DNA of 64,000 nt from Aquipluma nitroreducens (GCF_009689585.1 NZ_AP018694.1:2495001-2559000); one strand, 5' to 3'. Positions 36,936 through 47,190 are shown, numbered from the stretch's first letter. Numbers and translations are program-made. Notes: generated by a model from the sequence alone, not told the origin.

Positions 36936-38498
36936 ATGAAAAACAAAAATATAAAATCATTAGCAGTTGTCTTTCTCGCACTAATGTTTACATCTTGTGT
37001 TAAAGACCTGGATCTCACACCAAAAGATCCAAATATTATAACATCTCTTACCGTTTACAACACACCACAAGCCTACAAAGAAGGTTTGGCCAAATTGTAT
37101 GCTACTTTTTCAGTAAGCGGACAACAGGGACCTTCCGGACAACCAGATATTGCCGGGATTGATGAAGGTTTCGGAAATTACCTGCGTCAATATTGGAATG
37201 TACAGGAGTTGCCTACCGATGAAGCCGTAATGGCCTGGAACGATGCTTCCATCAAGGACTTTCATTGGCAGACCTGGGCTCCGAATGATGTATTCATCTC
37301 AGCTATTTATTCCCGGATCATGTACACAGTGGCTCTTTGTAACGAATACATCAGGGCAACTGCCGATAATACCGACGCTGATATTGTAAAATATCATGCT
37401 GAAGCACGGTTTATTCGCGCCCTGGCTTATTCTCATGCCATCGACTTATTTGGGAATCCACCATTTGTAACCGAAGCAGATGCTCCCGGAGCCTTTTTCC
37501 CAAAACAAACGACACGTGCCGAGTTGTTTACTTACATCGAAAGTGAGTTGAAAGCAATAGAAAATGAGCTGGGTGCCCCAAGATTTGAATATGGCCGGGC
37601 AGATCAGGGTGCTGCATGGACTCTTTTAGCTCAACTTTACCTCAATGCAAAAGTATATATAGGTCAGGACAAGAATACTGAATGTATCGCTTATTGCAAC
37701 AAAGTAATTGCTGCCGGTTATACATTGGCAAGCAAATACGCGAATAATTTCACTGCCGATAACAATCTGAGTCCTGAAATGATATTTCCTATCACTTGCG
37801 ACGGACAGAATACTCAGTCTTATGGTGGGATGACTTATCTTATTCATGCTCAAATTGGAGGAACGATGTCGCCGGCAGCATTTGGTGTTGGAGGTGGTTG
37901 GGGTGGAATCCGCACAACTAAAGCCCTTGTAAACAAATTTGCCGATAACACCGGAGCTACCGATAAACGTGCAATGTTCTGGTCTGATGGCCAAAAATTT
38001 GAAATCAATGATATTGGACAATTTACCGATGGTTGGGCAATAACTAAATTCTCGAATCTCACCTCAACCGGAGCTGCTGCACCCCACGCCCATCCTGACT
38101 TTGTGGATACCGACTACCCTGTATTCCGTTTGGCTGACGTGAACTTGATGTATGCCGAAGCTGTACTTAGAGGTGGAACTGGTGGAAGTGCTGCCAATGC
38201 ATTAACTTATGTGAATGCATTGCGCGAAAGAGCCTATGGCAACACTTCAGGAAATATTACTGCCGGACAGCTGACATTGGATTTCATTTTGGATGAGCGC
38301 GCCCGTGAACTCTTTTGGGAAGGACATCGCAGGACCGACTTAATCAGGTTTGGAAAGTTTACCAGTGCAAGCTATTTATGGCCATGGAAAGGAAAAGTTG
38401 CTGAAGGAGCAGCAACCCAGAGTTACCGCGACTTGTATCCCATTCCTGCTAACGATTTAGGAGCCAATCCGACCTTAAAACAAAATACAGGTTATTAA
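36936..38498 (+). CDS. susD: SusD-family glycan-binding lipoprotein (alpha-glucan locus)
   Basis: This 520-residue surface lipoprotein has its lipobox at LMFTSC (Cys21). The TPR-rich RagB/SusD fold is seen in YHAEARFIRALAYSHAIDLFG (about residues 150-170), AAWTLLAQLYLNAKVYIG and, at the C-terminus, FRLADVNLMYAEAVLRGG and DERARELFWEGHRRTDLIRFGKF. It caps the SusC barrel and binds starch fragments. The intact gene contrasts with the broken paralogue at 47-49 kb. Confidence 0.96.
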   Translation: MKNKNIKSLAVVFLALMFTSCVKDLDLTPKDPNIITSLTVYNTPQAYKEGLAKLYATFSVSGQQGPSGQPDIAGIDEGFGNYLRQYWNVQELPTDEAVMAWNDASIKDFHWQTWAPNDVFISAIYSRIMYTVALCNEYIRATADNTDADIVKYHAEARFIRALAYSHAIDLFGNPPFVTEADAPGAFFPKQTTRAELFTYIESELKAIENELGAPRFEYGRADQGAAWTLLAQLYLNAKVYIGQDKNTECIAYCNKVIAAGYTLASKYANNFTADNNLSPEMIFPITCDGQNTQSYGGMTYLIHAQIGGTMSPAAFGVGGGWGGIRTTKALVNKFADNTGATDKRAMFWSDGQKFEINDIGQFTDGWAITKFSNLTSTGAAAPHAHPDFVDTDYPVFRLADVNLMYAEAVLRGGTGGSAANALTYVNALRERAYGNTSGNITAGQLTLDFILDERARELFWEGHRRTDLIRFGKFTSASYLWPWKGKVAEGAATQSYRDLYPIPANDLGANPTLKQNTGY

Positions 38499-38517
38499 TC
38501 CCTAAAACTGAAGAACA

Positions 38518-39561
38518 ATGAATAAAAAAATATATTTATATCTGACTTTCATTGGGTTAATCGGACTTTTGTTTTCATGTCAAAAGGACGAAACAAAAGC
38601 AGTACTGCTCGATAACCCAATTGTACCAACGATTCAAAGTACACCTGATTTGACCTTAAAAAGAGCCAATGGACTGAACGTGCTTGAATTTAAAGGCACT
38701 GCTGTTGATCCTGGCTTTCAAGCTTCTGCAACGTATTATCTGGAAGCTTGTGCCAAGGGTACCAACTTTGCCGATGCAACTCTCATTTTAAGTGATAATC
38801 AAGATCTATCTATGAAAATCACGGTAGCTGATCTTGATGGCATTTTGCTCAAGAAATTCCCTGCCGATAAGGTTTCCTCGATTGATTTCCGAATCAGATC
38901 TGTTTTATCTTTAAGCAGTGGCACCGGATCATATGAATATAGTTCAGCAGCTAAAACTGTTGATGTTACCACTTATGGCCCTCCAACGTTGGCATTAACT
39001 GTAGCCGGAAAACTGCAAGGCATCGTATCAGCAGCAGATAATGGTTTATATATCGGTTGGATTTATACCGATGGTACACCTTTCCAATTTACCAACAATG
39101 ACAATGGTAAAAAATATGGTGGAGTTTTGGCTTCAGGAGATGTATCATGTGCATTAACCGAAAACGGTCCGGCAATTTCGCTTCCTGCCGGAGCTTACAA
39201 CATGACCGCTGACGTAAATACAGGAGTTATGAAACTGACGATTGCTGATGTTACCATTGGAATAATTGGCGATGCAGTTGGTGGATGGGATAACGATACC
39301 AAAATGGTTTACAATTTCACCGACCATACCTGGAATGTGACCAAAACAGTAACAGCCGGAGGTATTAAATTCCGCACTCACAATAGTTGGGCAGCAGTAA
39401 ATGTTGCATACAATCCTGCCGGTCATGATTTGAATAACCTATACCAAAACGATGGTAAAACTGACAGTCAAAACATTGACGATATAGCTCCCGGTAAGTA
39501 TAATATAAAACTGTATCTGGAAACAACTCCGATGAAGGTTGTTTTTACTCCAACTAATTAA
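38518..39561 (+). CDS. SusE-like outer-membrane starch-binding lipoprotein
   Basis: This 347-residue lipoprotein (lipobox LIGLLFSC, Cys21) has a SusE N-terminal Ig-like domain (about 28-150) followed by two carbohydrate-binding domains; the last shows the SusE/F pattern GDAVGGWDNDTKM then WNVTKTVTAGGIKFR and NIDDIAPGKYNIKLYL. SusE-type proteins sit on the surface and keep starch near SusC/D. It starts 19 bases after susD. Confidence 0.9.
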   Translation: MNKKIYLYLTFIGLIGLLFSCQKDETKAVLLDNPIVPTIQSTPDLTLKRANGLNVLEFKGTAVDPGFQASATYYLEACAKGTNFADATLILSDNQDLSMKITVADLDGILLKKFPADKVSSIDFRIRSVLSLSSGTGSYEYSSAAKTVDVTTYGPPTLALTVAGKLQGIVSAADNGLYIGWIYTDGTPFQFTNNDNGKKYGGVLASGDVSCALTENGPAISLPAGAYNMTADVNTGVMKLTIADVTIGIIGDAVGGWDNDTKMVYNFTDHTWNVTKTVTAGGIKFRTHNSWAAVNVAYNPAGHDLNNLYQNDGKTDSQNIDDIAPGKYNIKLYLETTPMKVVFTPTN

Positions 39562-39571
39562 ATATTTACTC

Positions 39572-41176
39572 ATGAAAAGAAAATCATTCTATAGAATATT
39601 GGCCATCCTTGTAACTGCGACAATTCTTTTTTCAGCATGTACAAAGGAAACTGCAGATGTCAGGCTTGATCCAACGCTTGCAACCACACAATCGCTGAAA
39701 ATTACTTCGAGTTCAGCAAATGTTGTGGGCTATGTAATTGCCGAAGGAGATGGTTTTAATGAAAAGGGTATTTGCTACAATACAGCTACCGCCCCAACAG
39801 TTGAAAACATGAAAGTGGCTTATACTGGTCAAACAAAAACCGCTACTTTCAATGTTACCCTAACCGGGTTAACTTATGCCACCAAATACTACGCCCGTGC
39901 TTATGCAATTGGTCCAAACGGAACCATTTACGGCGAAGAAAGTACATTTACAACTCTACCAGTAGTACCAACACTTACCACTGCCGCAGTGACAGCAGTT
40001 ACAAGCTTCACCGCTACAGGTGGAGGTAATGTGACTAAGGACGGAGGTGCCAACATTACTGCTCGTGGGGTTTGTTTTGGCCTAAAAACTGCTCCAACGG
40101 TTGCCGATGGCAAAACTACCGACGGAACGGGTTTGGGAGCATTTATAAGCTCACTGAAAGGCCTGAAGCACAATACAACCTATTATGTACGTGCTTATGC
40201 TACCAATAGCGCCGGTACAGGATATGGCCCTGAAGTAACATTTAAAACCGCAGCCTTACCTGATGCAATTTATGCTTTAGGCGATGGAACAGAAGCCCAA
40301 TGGGATAATACCAAAGCGATCAAAATTAGCCAAACTGCAACTCCTGGTATTTATGAGGGAATTTTAGTATTGGCACCAGCCAAAAGCATGAAATTTATTC
40401 AAACTTTGGGTGCATGGCAACCACAATGGGGTCAGGCAACAGGTCAGGATGCAGGTGTACTAGGTGCAAACTTAGGCGGCGGAAGCGATCCGGATGCCAT
40501 TACCACTCCTGAAACCGGCGGTAATTACAAAGTAACCGTTGATTTGGGTGCGATGACCTATAAAGTTGTTGCAGCTTATCCATCGGCCTTGTTTATGATT
40601 GGCGATGGAGTTGGTGGTTGGGATTGGGCAAGTGTTGATCTCCCGATGATTCCAGTAAACAGCCATCCCAATATGTTCTGGAAAATTGTTTGGATGAATG
40701 CTTCCGGTGGGTTCAAATTTGCTCCTCAAAAAGAATGGAAAGACGATTTTGGTTCAACCGGAACTGCAACTGACGGAGTTTACGCCAAAGGTGGAGATAA
40801 TATTCCCGTTCCTGGAACAGCAGGATATTATATGGTTGTTGTTGATTTGACAGCCAATAAAATAGCCATTGCCGATCCAAAAGTCTATTTGATTGGTAAC
40901 ACTATCGGCTCGTGGGATACCGGCAATGCTGCAGGGTTGTTCACCGTTGATAACGCCAATAGTGTGGTTACGATTACTAAAACCTTAGCTGCCGACGAAT
41001 TGAGAATGTACGCCTGGCATCCTTGGTTTACCGATTGGTGGCAATCAGAATTTATTATCCTTGATGGAAAACTTGCATTCCGTGGTACTGGTGGCGACCA
41101 GAGTCGTGTTACTGTTACTGCCGGATCACATACTGTAAATTTGAATTTCAAAACAGGTGCTGGCGCTATCCAATAA
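39572..41176 (+). CDS. SusF-like lipoprotein with two N-terminal Fn3-type repeats
   Basis: This 534-residue lipoprotein is taken from the ATG at 39572; the upstream frame overlaps the previous gene. The lipobox ends at Cys23 (TILFSAC). Two fibronectin-like repeats occupy about 35-130 and 135-235; each has the pattern RGVC or KGIC, then TTYYVRAYA or TKYYARAYA. Three SusE/F-type starch-binding domains follow (IYALGDGTEAQWDNTK, FMIGDGVGGWDWA, YLIGNTIGSWDTGN). It probably extends starch binding away from the membrane. A terminator follows. Confidence 0.88.
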   Translation: MKRKSFYRILAILVTATILFSACTKETADVRLDPTLATTQSLKITSSSANVVGYVIAEGDGFNEKGICYNTATAPTVENMKVAYTGQTKTATFNVTLTGLTYATKYYARAYAIGPNGTIYGEESTFTTLPVVPTLTTAAVTAVTSFTATGGGNVTKDGGANITARGVCFGLKTAPTVADGKTTDGTGLGAFISSLKGLKHNTTYYVRAYATNSAGTGYGPEVTFKTAALPDAIYALGDGTEAQWDNTKAIKISQTATPGIYEGILVLAPAKSMKFIQTLGAWQPQWGQATGQDAGVLGANLGGGSDPDAITTPETGGNYKVTVDLGAMTYKVVAAYPSALFMIGDGVGGWDWASVDLPMIPVNSHPNMFWKIVWMNASGGFKFAPQKEWKDDFGSTGTATDGVYAKGGDNIPVPGTAGYYMVVVDLTANKIAIADPKVYLIGNTIGSWDTGNAAGLFTVDNANSVVTITKTLAADELRMYAWHPWFTDWWQSEFIILDGKLAFRGTGGDQSRVTVTAGSHTVNLNFKTGAGAIQ

Positions 41177-41215
41177 ATAAGTTCTTTGGCAAAATAAACT
41201 GCCACATGTTTAATT

Positions 41216-41254
41216 TACCCTGTCAGGACACCAAATGCCTGGCAGGGTATTTTT
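41216..41254 (+). terminator. terminator after the susCDEF-like genes
   Basis: A 12-pair stem (41216-41227 with 41238-41249, one mismatch), a 10-base loop and a T run lie 39 bases past the SusF-like stop. It probably lowers expression of the amylase gene relative to susCDEF. Confidence 0.88.
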
Positions 41255-41290
41255 GATACTCAATATTTCAGACCTGAAACAATTATTGTT

Positions 41291-44014
41291 ATGACCCGCA
41301 TTGGTATTCTTATTATTGCATTTCTTTTTCCTCTCGGCCTTTTTGCCCAGCTCAGCACAAACCCAGTCCTGCCCATCGACAGTAAGGCTGTAACCATTAC
41401 ATTCGATTCGTCGAAAGATTCAAGGCTTGGCCTTTTTTCAGGAGAATTGTATGCCCATACTGGAGTTTCTATTGCAGGTATTGGCGACTGGAAGCATGTA
41501 ATCGGAAACTGGAATGACAATGCGATACAACCCAAGCTAACAAACAAAGGAAATGGTATTTACGAATTAGTAATCAATCCCGATATAAATACCTACTACT
41601 CAGTCCCACCTTCCGAATTAGTTACAAAAATGGATTTTGTGTTTCGATCAGCAGATGGGTCGAAACAAACCAACGATCTTTTCATCAATGTTTCAACCGA
41701 AGATTTACATGTCAACATTACGTCACCTTCACGCATAAACGTGTTCGATAAAAATCAAAGCTTTCAGTTCACAGCTTCATCCACAGCATCGGCTGATCTA
41801 AAACTATTCCTGAATAATCAGCAAATTTCTTCTGTAACAGGTACTGAACTTACCCAAACCATGACCATTCCAGATGCAGGAAACTACTGGTTAAAAGCAA
41901 CAGTGACACAAAATACAACGATTAAACGCGACTCAGTGTATGTCTGCATCCGTGAAACCACTCCAATTGAAGCCAAACCTTCCGGACTTCAAGCCGGAAT
42001 CAATTATACCAGCGATCAGTCGGCAACCCTCGTTATTTATGCTCCATTTAAAAATAACATTTTCGTAACCGGCGATTTTAACGACTGGCTACCCGACAAT
42101 GGTTACCAAATGAAGAAAGATGGCGACTATTATTGGCTAACAATCAACAATTTGATTCCGCAAAAAGAATACGTTTTTCAATACCTGATTGATGGAAGCC
42201 TGAAAGTAGCCGATCCGTATACCGATAAAGTTTCCGATCCGGATGATAAATACATTTCAACATCAACCTATCCTAACCTGATTTCATATCCTGAAGGAAA
42301 AGCAACTGACCGGGCTTCGGTTTTACAAACAGCCCAAACGCCTTATTCGTGGAGAAACAGTTCGTATGCAATACCACAAACAAGCAAGCTCTCGATTTAC
42401 GAATTGCTTCTCCGCGATTTTACCACTGAAGGAACCTACAATGCCGTTCAGGCAAAGCTTGATTATCTGAAACAATTGGGCATTAACACGATTGAGTTGA
42501 TGCCTTTCAGTGAGTTTGAAGGAAACGACAGCTGGGGCTACAATCCCAATTTCTATTTTGCTCCGGATAAAGCTTACGGTACGAAAAACGACTTGAAAGC
42601 TCTGATTGACGAATGCCACAAACAAGGATTTATCGTGATTCAGGATATGGTTTTAAACCATTCGTACAATTCGAGTCCATTGGCAAAAATGTACTGGAAT
42701 TCGACACTGAGCCGTCCGGCAGCCAACAACCCCTGGTACAACGAAACATCGCCAAACACGGCTTACAGTTGGGGAAACGATTTCAACCACGAGAGCCAGG
42801 CAACCAAAGATTTTGTTGACCGGGTTACCAGATACTGGATGACTGAATACAAAGTTGACGGATTCCGTTTCGACTTTACCAAAGGATTTACAAACACGCC
42901 GGGCGATGGCAGTGGGTACGATGCAGCCCGAATTGCTATTTTGAAAAGAATGGCCGATAAGATTTGGGAGGTAAATCCAAAGGCAATTGTTATACTCGAA
43001 CATTTTGCCATCAATTCAGAAGAGCAGGAATTAACTTCATATGGAAATGGGATGCTGGTTTGGGGAAATGCAAATTCAACTTTTGCAGAAGCGGCCATGG
43101 GTTATAATGAATCGAACAAGTCGGACTTCAATTGGGCATCCTATCAGAAAAGAGGCTTTACGAAACCCGGGCTGGTTGCTTACATGGAAAGTCATGATGA
43201 GGAACGGCAGATGTTTAAAACAGAAACATACGGTAACTCGTTTGGAACATACAACACCAAAGATCTCAATACTGCTTTAACCAGAAGCCAGCTTTCAACC
43301 ACGTTTTTTATGTCGTTGGCCGGACCAAAAATGATTTGGCAGTTTGGTGAATTGGGATACGATATTTCTATCGACCAGAATGGAAGGGTTGGCAAAAAGC
43401 CAATTCTATGGTCGTATTTCGATGATCCTGAACGGAAAAAGCTATTTGATGTGTATGCTGCAATGCTGCGGTTACGTTCGCAATTTGATGTTTTTACATC
43501 AGGAACCGAAACCCTTTCAGTAAATGGTAATTTCAAAAAAATACAACTTAAACTTAACGATCACAATATCAATTTACTTGGCAATTTCGGGCTAGCCGAT
43601 CAAACTGTTATTCCCGGGTTTCAGCATACTGGTTTATGGTACGAATTCTTTACCGGCGCCGAATTAAACATTTCGGATGTCAGTACAACAATTTTGCTCA
43701 AGGCAGGAGAATACCGGTTATACAGCGACAAAAAATTGCCCGAATTTAAAGGTCCACTAACAGATTCTTCAGTAAAATTAAGCAACTCAGATATTCGAAT
43801 CTTCCCCAATCCGGCAACCGACAGGCTGCAAATTGAAGCTCCTGATGCGATTCAGGAAATCGAACTAATTTCTGCCGATGGTAAAATTCTAAGAAAATTA
43901 CAACCAAATGCGACTCGTTTTACGTTTGAATTAAACGGGATTAACCGTGGACTATTCTTTGTGAGAATAAAAACAACCCGCCAGATTTTTACCGAAAAAA
44001 TGATAAAGAACTAA
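41291..44014 (+). CDS. multidomain GH13 alpha-amylase with T9SS sorting domain
   Basis: This 907-residue exported enzyme has a signal peptide (1-20), two N-terminal beta-sandwich domains (about 25-135 and 140-222), a CBM48-like domain (about 238-325: VTGDFNDWLPDNGYQM), the GH13 barrel (about 365-720), a beta C-domain and a type A T9SS sorting domain (about 832-907: IRIFPNPATDRLQI to KMIKN). Catalytic residues are Asp528 in GFRFDFTKG, Glu570 in VILEHF and Asp636 in MESHDEERQ. It is the probable surface starch-cutting enzyme, the counterpart of SusG but anchored by another route. Confidence 0.94.
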   Translation: MTRIGILIIAFLFPLGLFAQLSTNPVLPIDSKAVTITFDSSKDSRLGLFSGELYAHTGVSIAGIGDWKHVIGNWNDNAIQPKLTNKGNGIYELVINPDINTYYSVPPSELVTKMDFVFRSADGSKQTNDLFINVSTEDLHVNITSPSRINVFDKNQSFQFTASSTASADLKLFLNNQQISSVTGTELTQTMTIPDAGNYWLKATVTQNTTIKRDSVYVCIRETTPIEAKPSGLQAGINYTSDQSATLVIYAPFKNNIFVTGDFNDWLPDNGYQMKKDGDYYWLTINNLIPQKEYVFQYLIDGSLKVADPYTDKVSDPDDKYISTSTYPNLISYPEGKATDRASVLQTAQTPYSWRNSSYAIPQTSKLSIYELLLRDFTTEGTYNAVQAKLDYLKQLGINTIELMPFSEFEGNDSWGYNPNFYFAPDKAYGTKNDLKALIDECHKQGFIVIQDMVLNHSYNSSPLAKMYWNSTLSRPAANNPWYNETSPNTAYSWGNDFNHESQATKDFVDRVTRYWMTEYKVDGFRFDFTKGFTNTPGDGSGYDAARIAILKRMADKIWEVNPKAIVILEHFAINSEEQELTSYGNGMLVWGNANSTFAEAAMGYNESNKSDFNWASYQKRGFTKPGLVAYMESHDEERQMFKTETYGNSFGTYNTKDLNTALTRSQLSTTFFMSLAGPKMIWQFGELGYDISIDQNGRVGKKPILWSYFDDPERKKLFDVYAAMLRLRSQFDVFTSGTETLSVNGNFKKIQLKLNDHNINLLGNFGLADQTVIPGFQHTGLWYEFFTGAELNISDVSTTILLKAGEYRLYSDKKLPEFKGPLTDSSVKLSNSDIRIFPNPATDRLQIEAPDAIQEIELISADGKILRKLQPNATRFTFELNGINRGLFFVRIKTTRQIFTEKMIKN

Positions 44015-44159
44015 TTTGTTCAATCCGGAGCCAACAAACTATTGTACAATAAAATGCGTAATTAAGAATTTCCTTCATAAAAAACAGTGTAACCTAATAT
44101 TTAATCCGTTACTTTTTATTTAACTTTATACCAAATCATGAACTTAAATATCCGGAAAT

Positions 44160-45407
44160 ATGAAAACCATTTTCTTGATTCTGGTTATGGTTATTATGGT
44201 TGGTACATTAAACGCTGTACAACCTGCAAGAAAACCATTTATTAAAATGAAGATTGATGGAACGCTCTTAAAAACCGGAGATGTTCTAACTGTTACCCGT
44301 GGCCGTAAATTGAAATTAGAGGTTGAGATGGAAGGTGGACGCCGGGATTTTTGTAAATTTCCGGATGCCTATGCTGACATTACGGGCACCGCACAAATTC
44401 TTTCGAGAGGCGATAATGGACTTACCTACATGCTCAACGATAAAAAAGCTGAATGGAAACTCCTAAGCGAAAATGTTCAGTTTTCTACCGATGATTTTAT
44501 AAAAGTTGTGTCTTCTGAAAATCAAAAATCTGCCGAACTTATTGTTTCAAATGAAAAATTTTCGCAATCATTTGTAAAAGCTACCATCAAAGCAATCTGG
44601 CAGTTTAGCAGTAGTGATACAACACTTCAGGAAGAAAACATAGCAGTAGCATCTGTCTACCTTAAAATTGCCGGAGCCTCCGACGAATGGTATTTATCAA
44701 AAAACATTAAAGTAAGCGGGATAAAAAACGAATTGGTACAGGAAAAATTAATCATGATACAATCAGCATGCGACAGCATTGAAAACGATTTAAATAAGCT
44801 TAAGTTTTCAGCTGTTCAGCAAGCAATCCGAAACCTTCAAACCATAACGAATGATCTTAAATCAACTATTGACGAGTTAAAGGCAAGTAATCCCCCCTAC
44901 CAAATAAAAGTACTTTTTATCGGCCTTCCAAGTGATCAACCATACAGTGATGTCAACCTATTTTCTTTGATTAAAACCAACTGGTCAACTCTGGAATCTT
45001 TCTTAAATGAACAAAAACAGGAACTCGCGAAACTACCTGCACAGCCTTCAAGTGAAAGTAAAACTGAGCTTGTAAAATTAATTGGTAATTACGCCAATTG
45101 GCAAGCTAAGCTGCCCGATAAAACCTTCGAACACTTGCTGCAGTATATTCCTGATTTAAATATTGATAGCATCCGGATCCCTGAAAAATTTGAACAGATT
45201 TCGAAAGGAAAAAATCTAACTGATTATTCGCAAACCTTGAATGATTTCAATGCATTTATTGATCAACGAATTAAGATGATAACCGTCGAGACCCAGGAAA
45301 TCAATTCGGCCAATTCGCGGATTCAGGCCATTCGTTTGTTCGATGGAATGCTCCGTAGTTTCTTCGCATCCATCAATTGGGCTGAATGGGAAAGTACACG
45401 AAAATAA
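44160..45407 (+). CDS. unrecognised secreted protein at the end of the alpha-glucan locus
   Basis: This 415-residue protein has a signal peptide (about 1-19) and no lipobox. The first half is beta-rich, with Ig-like stretches (GTLLKTGDVLTVTRGRKLKL; SAELIVSNEKFSQSF). The second half (about 190-415) is helical with many K/E/L/N, including IENDLNKLKFSAVQQAIRNL, and looks like a helical bundle or coiled coil. I do not recognise the family. It follows the amylase gene by 145 bases on the same strand, so a role in the alpha-glucan system is possible but unproven. Confidence 0.75.
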   Translation: MKTIFLILVMVIMVGTLNAVQPARKPFIKMKIDGTLLKTGDVLTVTRGRKLKLEVEMEGGRRDFCKFPDAYADITGTAQILSRGDNGLTYMLNDKKAEWKLLSENVQFSTDDFIKVVSSENQKSAELIVSNEKFSQSFVKATIKAIWQFSSSDTTLQEENIAVASVYLKIAGASDEWYLSKNIKVSGIKNELVQEKLIMIQSACDSIENDLNKLKFSAVQQAIRNLQTITNDLKSTIDELKASNPPYQIKVLFIGLPSDQPYSDVNLFSLIKTNWSTLESFLNEQKQELAKLPAQPSSESKTELVKLIGNYANWQAKLPDKTFEHLLQYIPDLNIDSIRIPEKFEQISKGKNLTDYSQTLNDFNAFIDQRIKMITVETQEINSANSRIQAIRLFDGMLRSFFASINWAEWESTRK

Positions 45408-45415
45408 TGATGGAC

Positions 45416-47083
45416 TTATTGATGATTTTTTCCCTGATCTGTTTCTGATTCAAACACAAGTTCCCCTCCCAAAACTGTTTTCAGAACCTTTGTGCGAAGA
45501 ATTGCATCCGTAGGACAATTCATCAAATCGGTATCGAGGACAATAAAATCTGCTTCCTTCCCTATTTCAATGCTTCCTATTCTACCTTCCTCAAACCCTG
45601 CTTTTGCAGCCCAAATTGTTTCCGATCGTATAGCTTGTTCACGCGACAGGGCGTTTTCCATTTGGAATCCACCAACTGGCAATCCTTTGGAGTTCGTCCG
45701 GCAAACAGAGGCAAAAAAGGTTTTTATTGGGCTGATGTCTTCAATCGGAAAATCGGTACCGTTGGGAAGCCAACCATTCTGCTCAAGCAATTGTTGATAG
45801 GCATATGCCGTTTTTAGGCGTTCATTACCCAGTCGCTCATCGGCCCAAAACATATCGGAAGTAGCATGCGTTGCCTGAATCGATGGAATTACCGAGTACT
45901 TTCCGAATGAGGCCATATCATCAGGATGTACAACCTGCACATGTTCAATGCGCCAGCGACGATCATTTTTTGCTTTCAGGAATTTGGCATAAATGTTCAG
46001 CATAAAACGGTTGGCGCCATCGCCAATGCAATGGGTGGCCACCTGAAATCCGGCATTGTATGCTTTCTGACAAATGTCTTCGTAATACGATGTTTTTTCC
46101 ATAAGTAAACCACGGTTTCCGGGATCATCCGAATAATCTTCCAACAAATAGGCACCACGCGAACCTAAAGCTCCATCAGCATATAGTTTGATGGTATTTA
46201 CCTGTAAGCGATCGGTTTTATAAGGGGCACTTTTTAGAAAATATTCCAGATTTTCATTGCTTGGCTCCATCATCGCATTGATTCGCATACAAAGTTCACC
46301 ATTCTTTTGCAATGAATCGATCAGCAAAATAACGTCCTTTGAAAGGCCACAATCGGTAACCGAAGTCAAGCCAACTGCAAAGCAATTCTTTTGCGCTTCA
46401 AGTAATGCTTTTGCTTTCAGCTCTGACGATGGTGAAGGAATTTGCTTAAATACCAATTCTTTGGCATTGTCGATCAGTACACCGGTTGGCTGTCCGTATT
46501 TCAACAATACCTCTCCTCCGGAAATGTTTGTTTGAGAAGTTATTCCAGCAAATTCAAGCGCTTTGGCATTACACCAGGCTGCATGACCATCGACACGAAC
46601 AAGGTAAACCGGAATATCAGGGAACAGTTCGTTTAATCGCTTATTGTCGGGAAATGATTTCTCAGGCCATAAATTCTGATCCCAACCCCGGCCAAGTATC
46701 CATTTGCTGCCTGTTCGTCTCTGGTATTCCTGAAGCTTTTGGTAAACACTCTCCTGATCAGCGAGTCCGGCCAAATCGGCATACTGCATCAGATCCATTC
46801 CATATCCGTAAAAATGGCAATGTGCATCATTAAAGCCCGGATAAACGGTTTTCCCTTTGCAGTCTATAACCCGATCAGAGACATATTTAGAGGCAATATC
46901 ATCACTGGAGCCAACTGCAATGAATTTACCATCTTTCACCGCAAAACTTTCGGCAATTGAAAAAGAATCATCAATAGTATAAATCCTGGCATTTGTAACA
47001 ATCAAGTCAACTTTCATTTTAGGAGCATTACATGAATATAGACTACACAGTGCAATAATTGTGAATATCAAAGTTCGGTTCAT
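45416..47083 (-). CDS. amidohydrolase lipoprotein (YtcJ-like)
   Basis: This 555-residue protein has a lipobox at LCSLYSC (Cys18) followed by a metal-dependent amidohydrolase barrel. Metal-binding segments are GFNDAHCHFYGYG near residue 85, VATHCIGDGANRF and WRIEHVQVVHPDD; the closing pattern is EIGKEADFIVLDTD. YtcJ-like enzymes hydrolyse amide or formamide-type bonds; the substrate is unknown. It is codirectional with the susCD pair upstream but cut off from it by a strong terminator. It converges with the unrecognised secreted protein gene. Confidence 0.92.
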   Translation of the reverse strand: MNRTLIFTIIALCSLYSCNAPKMKVDLIVTNARIYTIDDSFSIAESFAVKDGKFIAVGSSDDIASKYVSDRVIDCKGKTVYPGFNDAHCHFYGYGMDLMQYADLAGLADQESVYQKLQEYQRRTGSKWILGRGWDQNLWPEKSFPDNKRLNELFPDIPVYLVRVDGHAAWCNAKALEFAGITSQTNISGGEVLLKYGQPTGVLIDNAKELVFKQIPSPSSELKAKALLEAQKNCFAVGLTSVTDCGLSKDVILLIDSLQKNGELCMRINAMMEPSNENLEYFLKSAPYKTDRLQVNTIKLYADGALGSRGAYLLEDYSDDPGNRGLLMEKTSYYEDICQKAYNAGFQVATHCIGDGANRFMLNIYAKFLKAKNDRRWRIEHVQVVHPDDMASFGKYSVIPSIQATHATSDMFWADERLGNERLKTAYAYQQLLEQNGWLPNGTDFPIEDISPIKTFFASVCRTNSKGLPVGGFQMENALSREQAIRSETIWAAKAGFEEGRIGSIEIGKEADFIVLDTDLMNCPTDAILRTKVLKTVLGGELVFESETDQGKNHQ

Positions 47084-47134
47084 CGGAGATTGGTTTTATG
47101 CAAAACGAAAATAGCTGATTAATTGGATAGATGC

Positions 47135-47165
47135 AAAAAACGGCCACCCCAAAGGGCAGCCGTTT
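47135..47165 (-). terminator. terminator of the second susCD operon
   Basis: A 12-pair stem (47138-47149 with 47154-47165, two wobbles) with a 4-base loop is followed by six T on the minus strand. It lies 26 bases past the susD frame. Confidence 0.9.
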
Positions 47166-47190
47166 CTATTAGATTTGTATACAGAATTGA

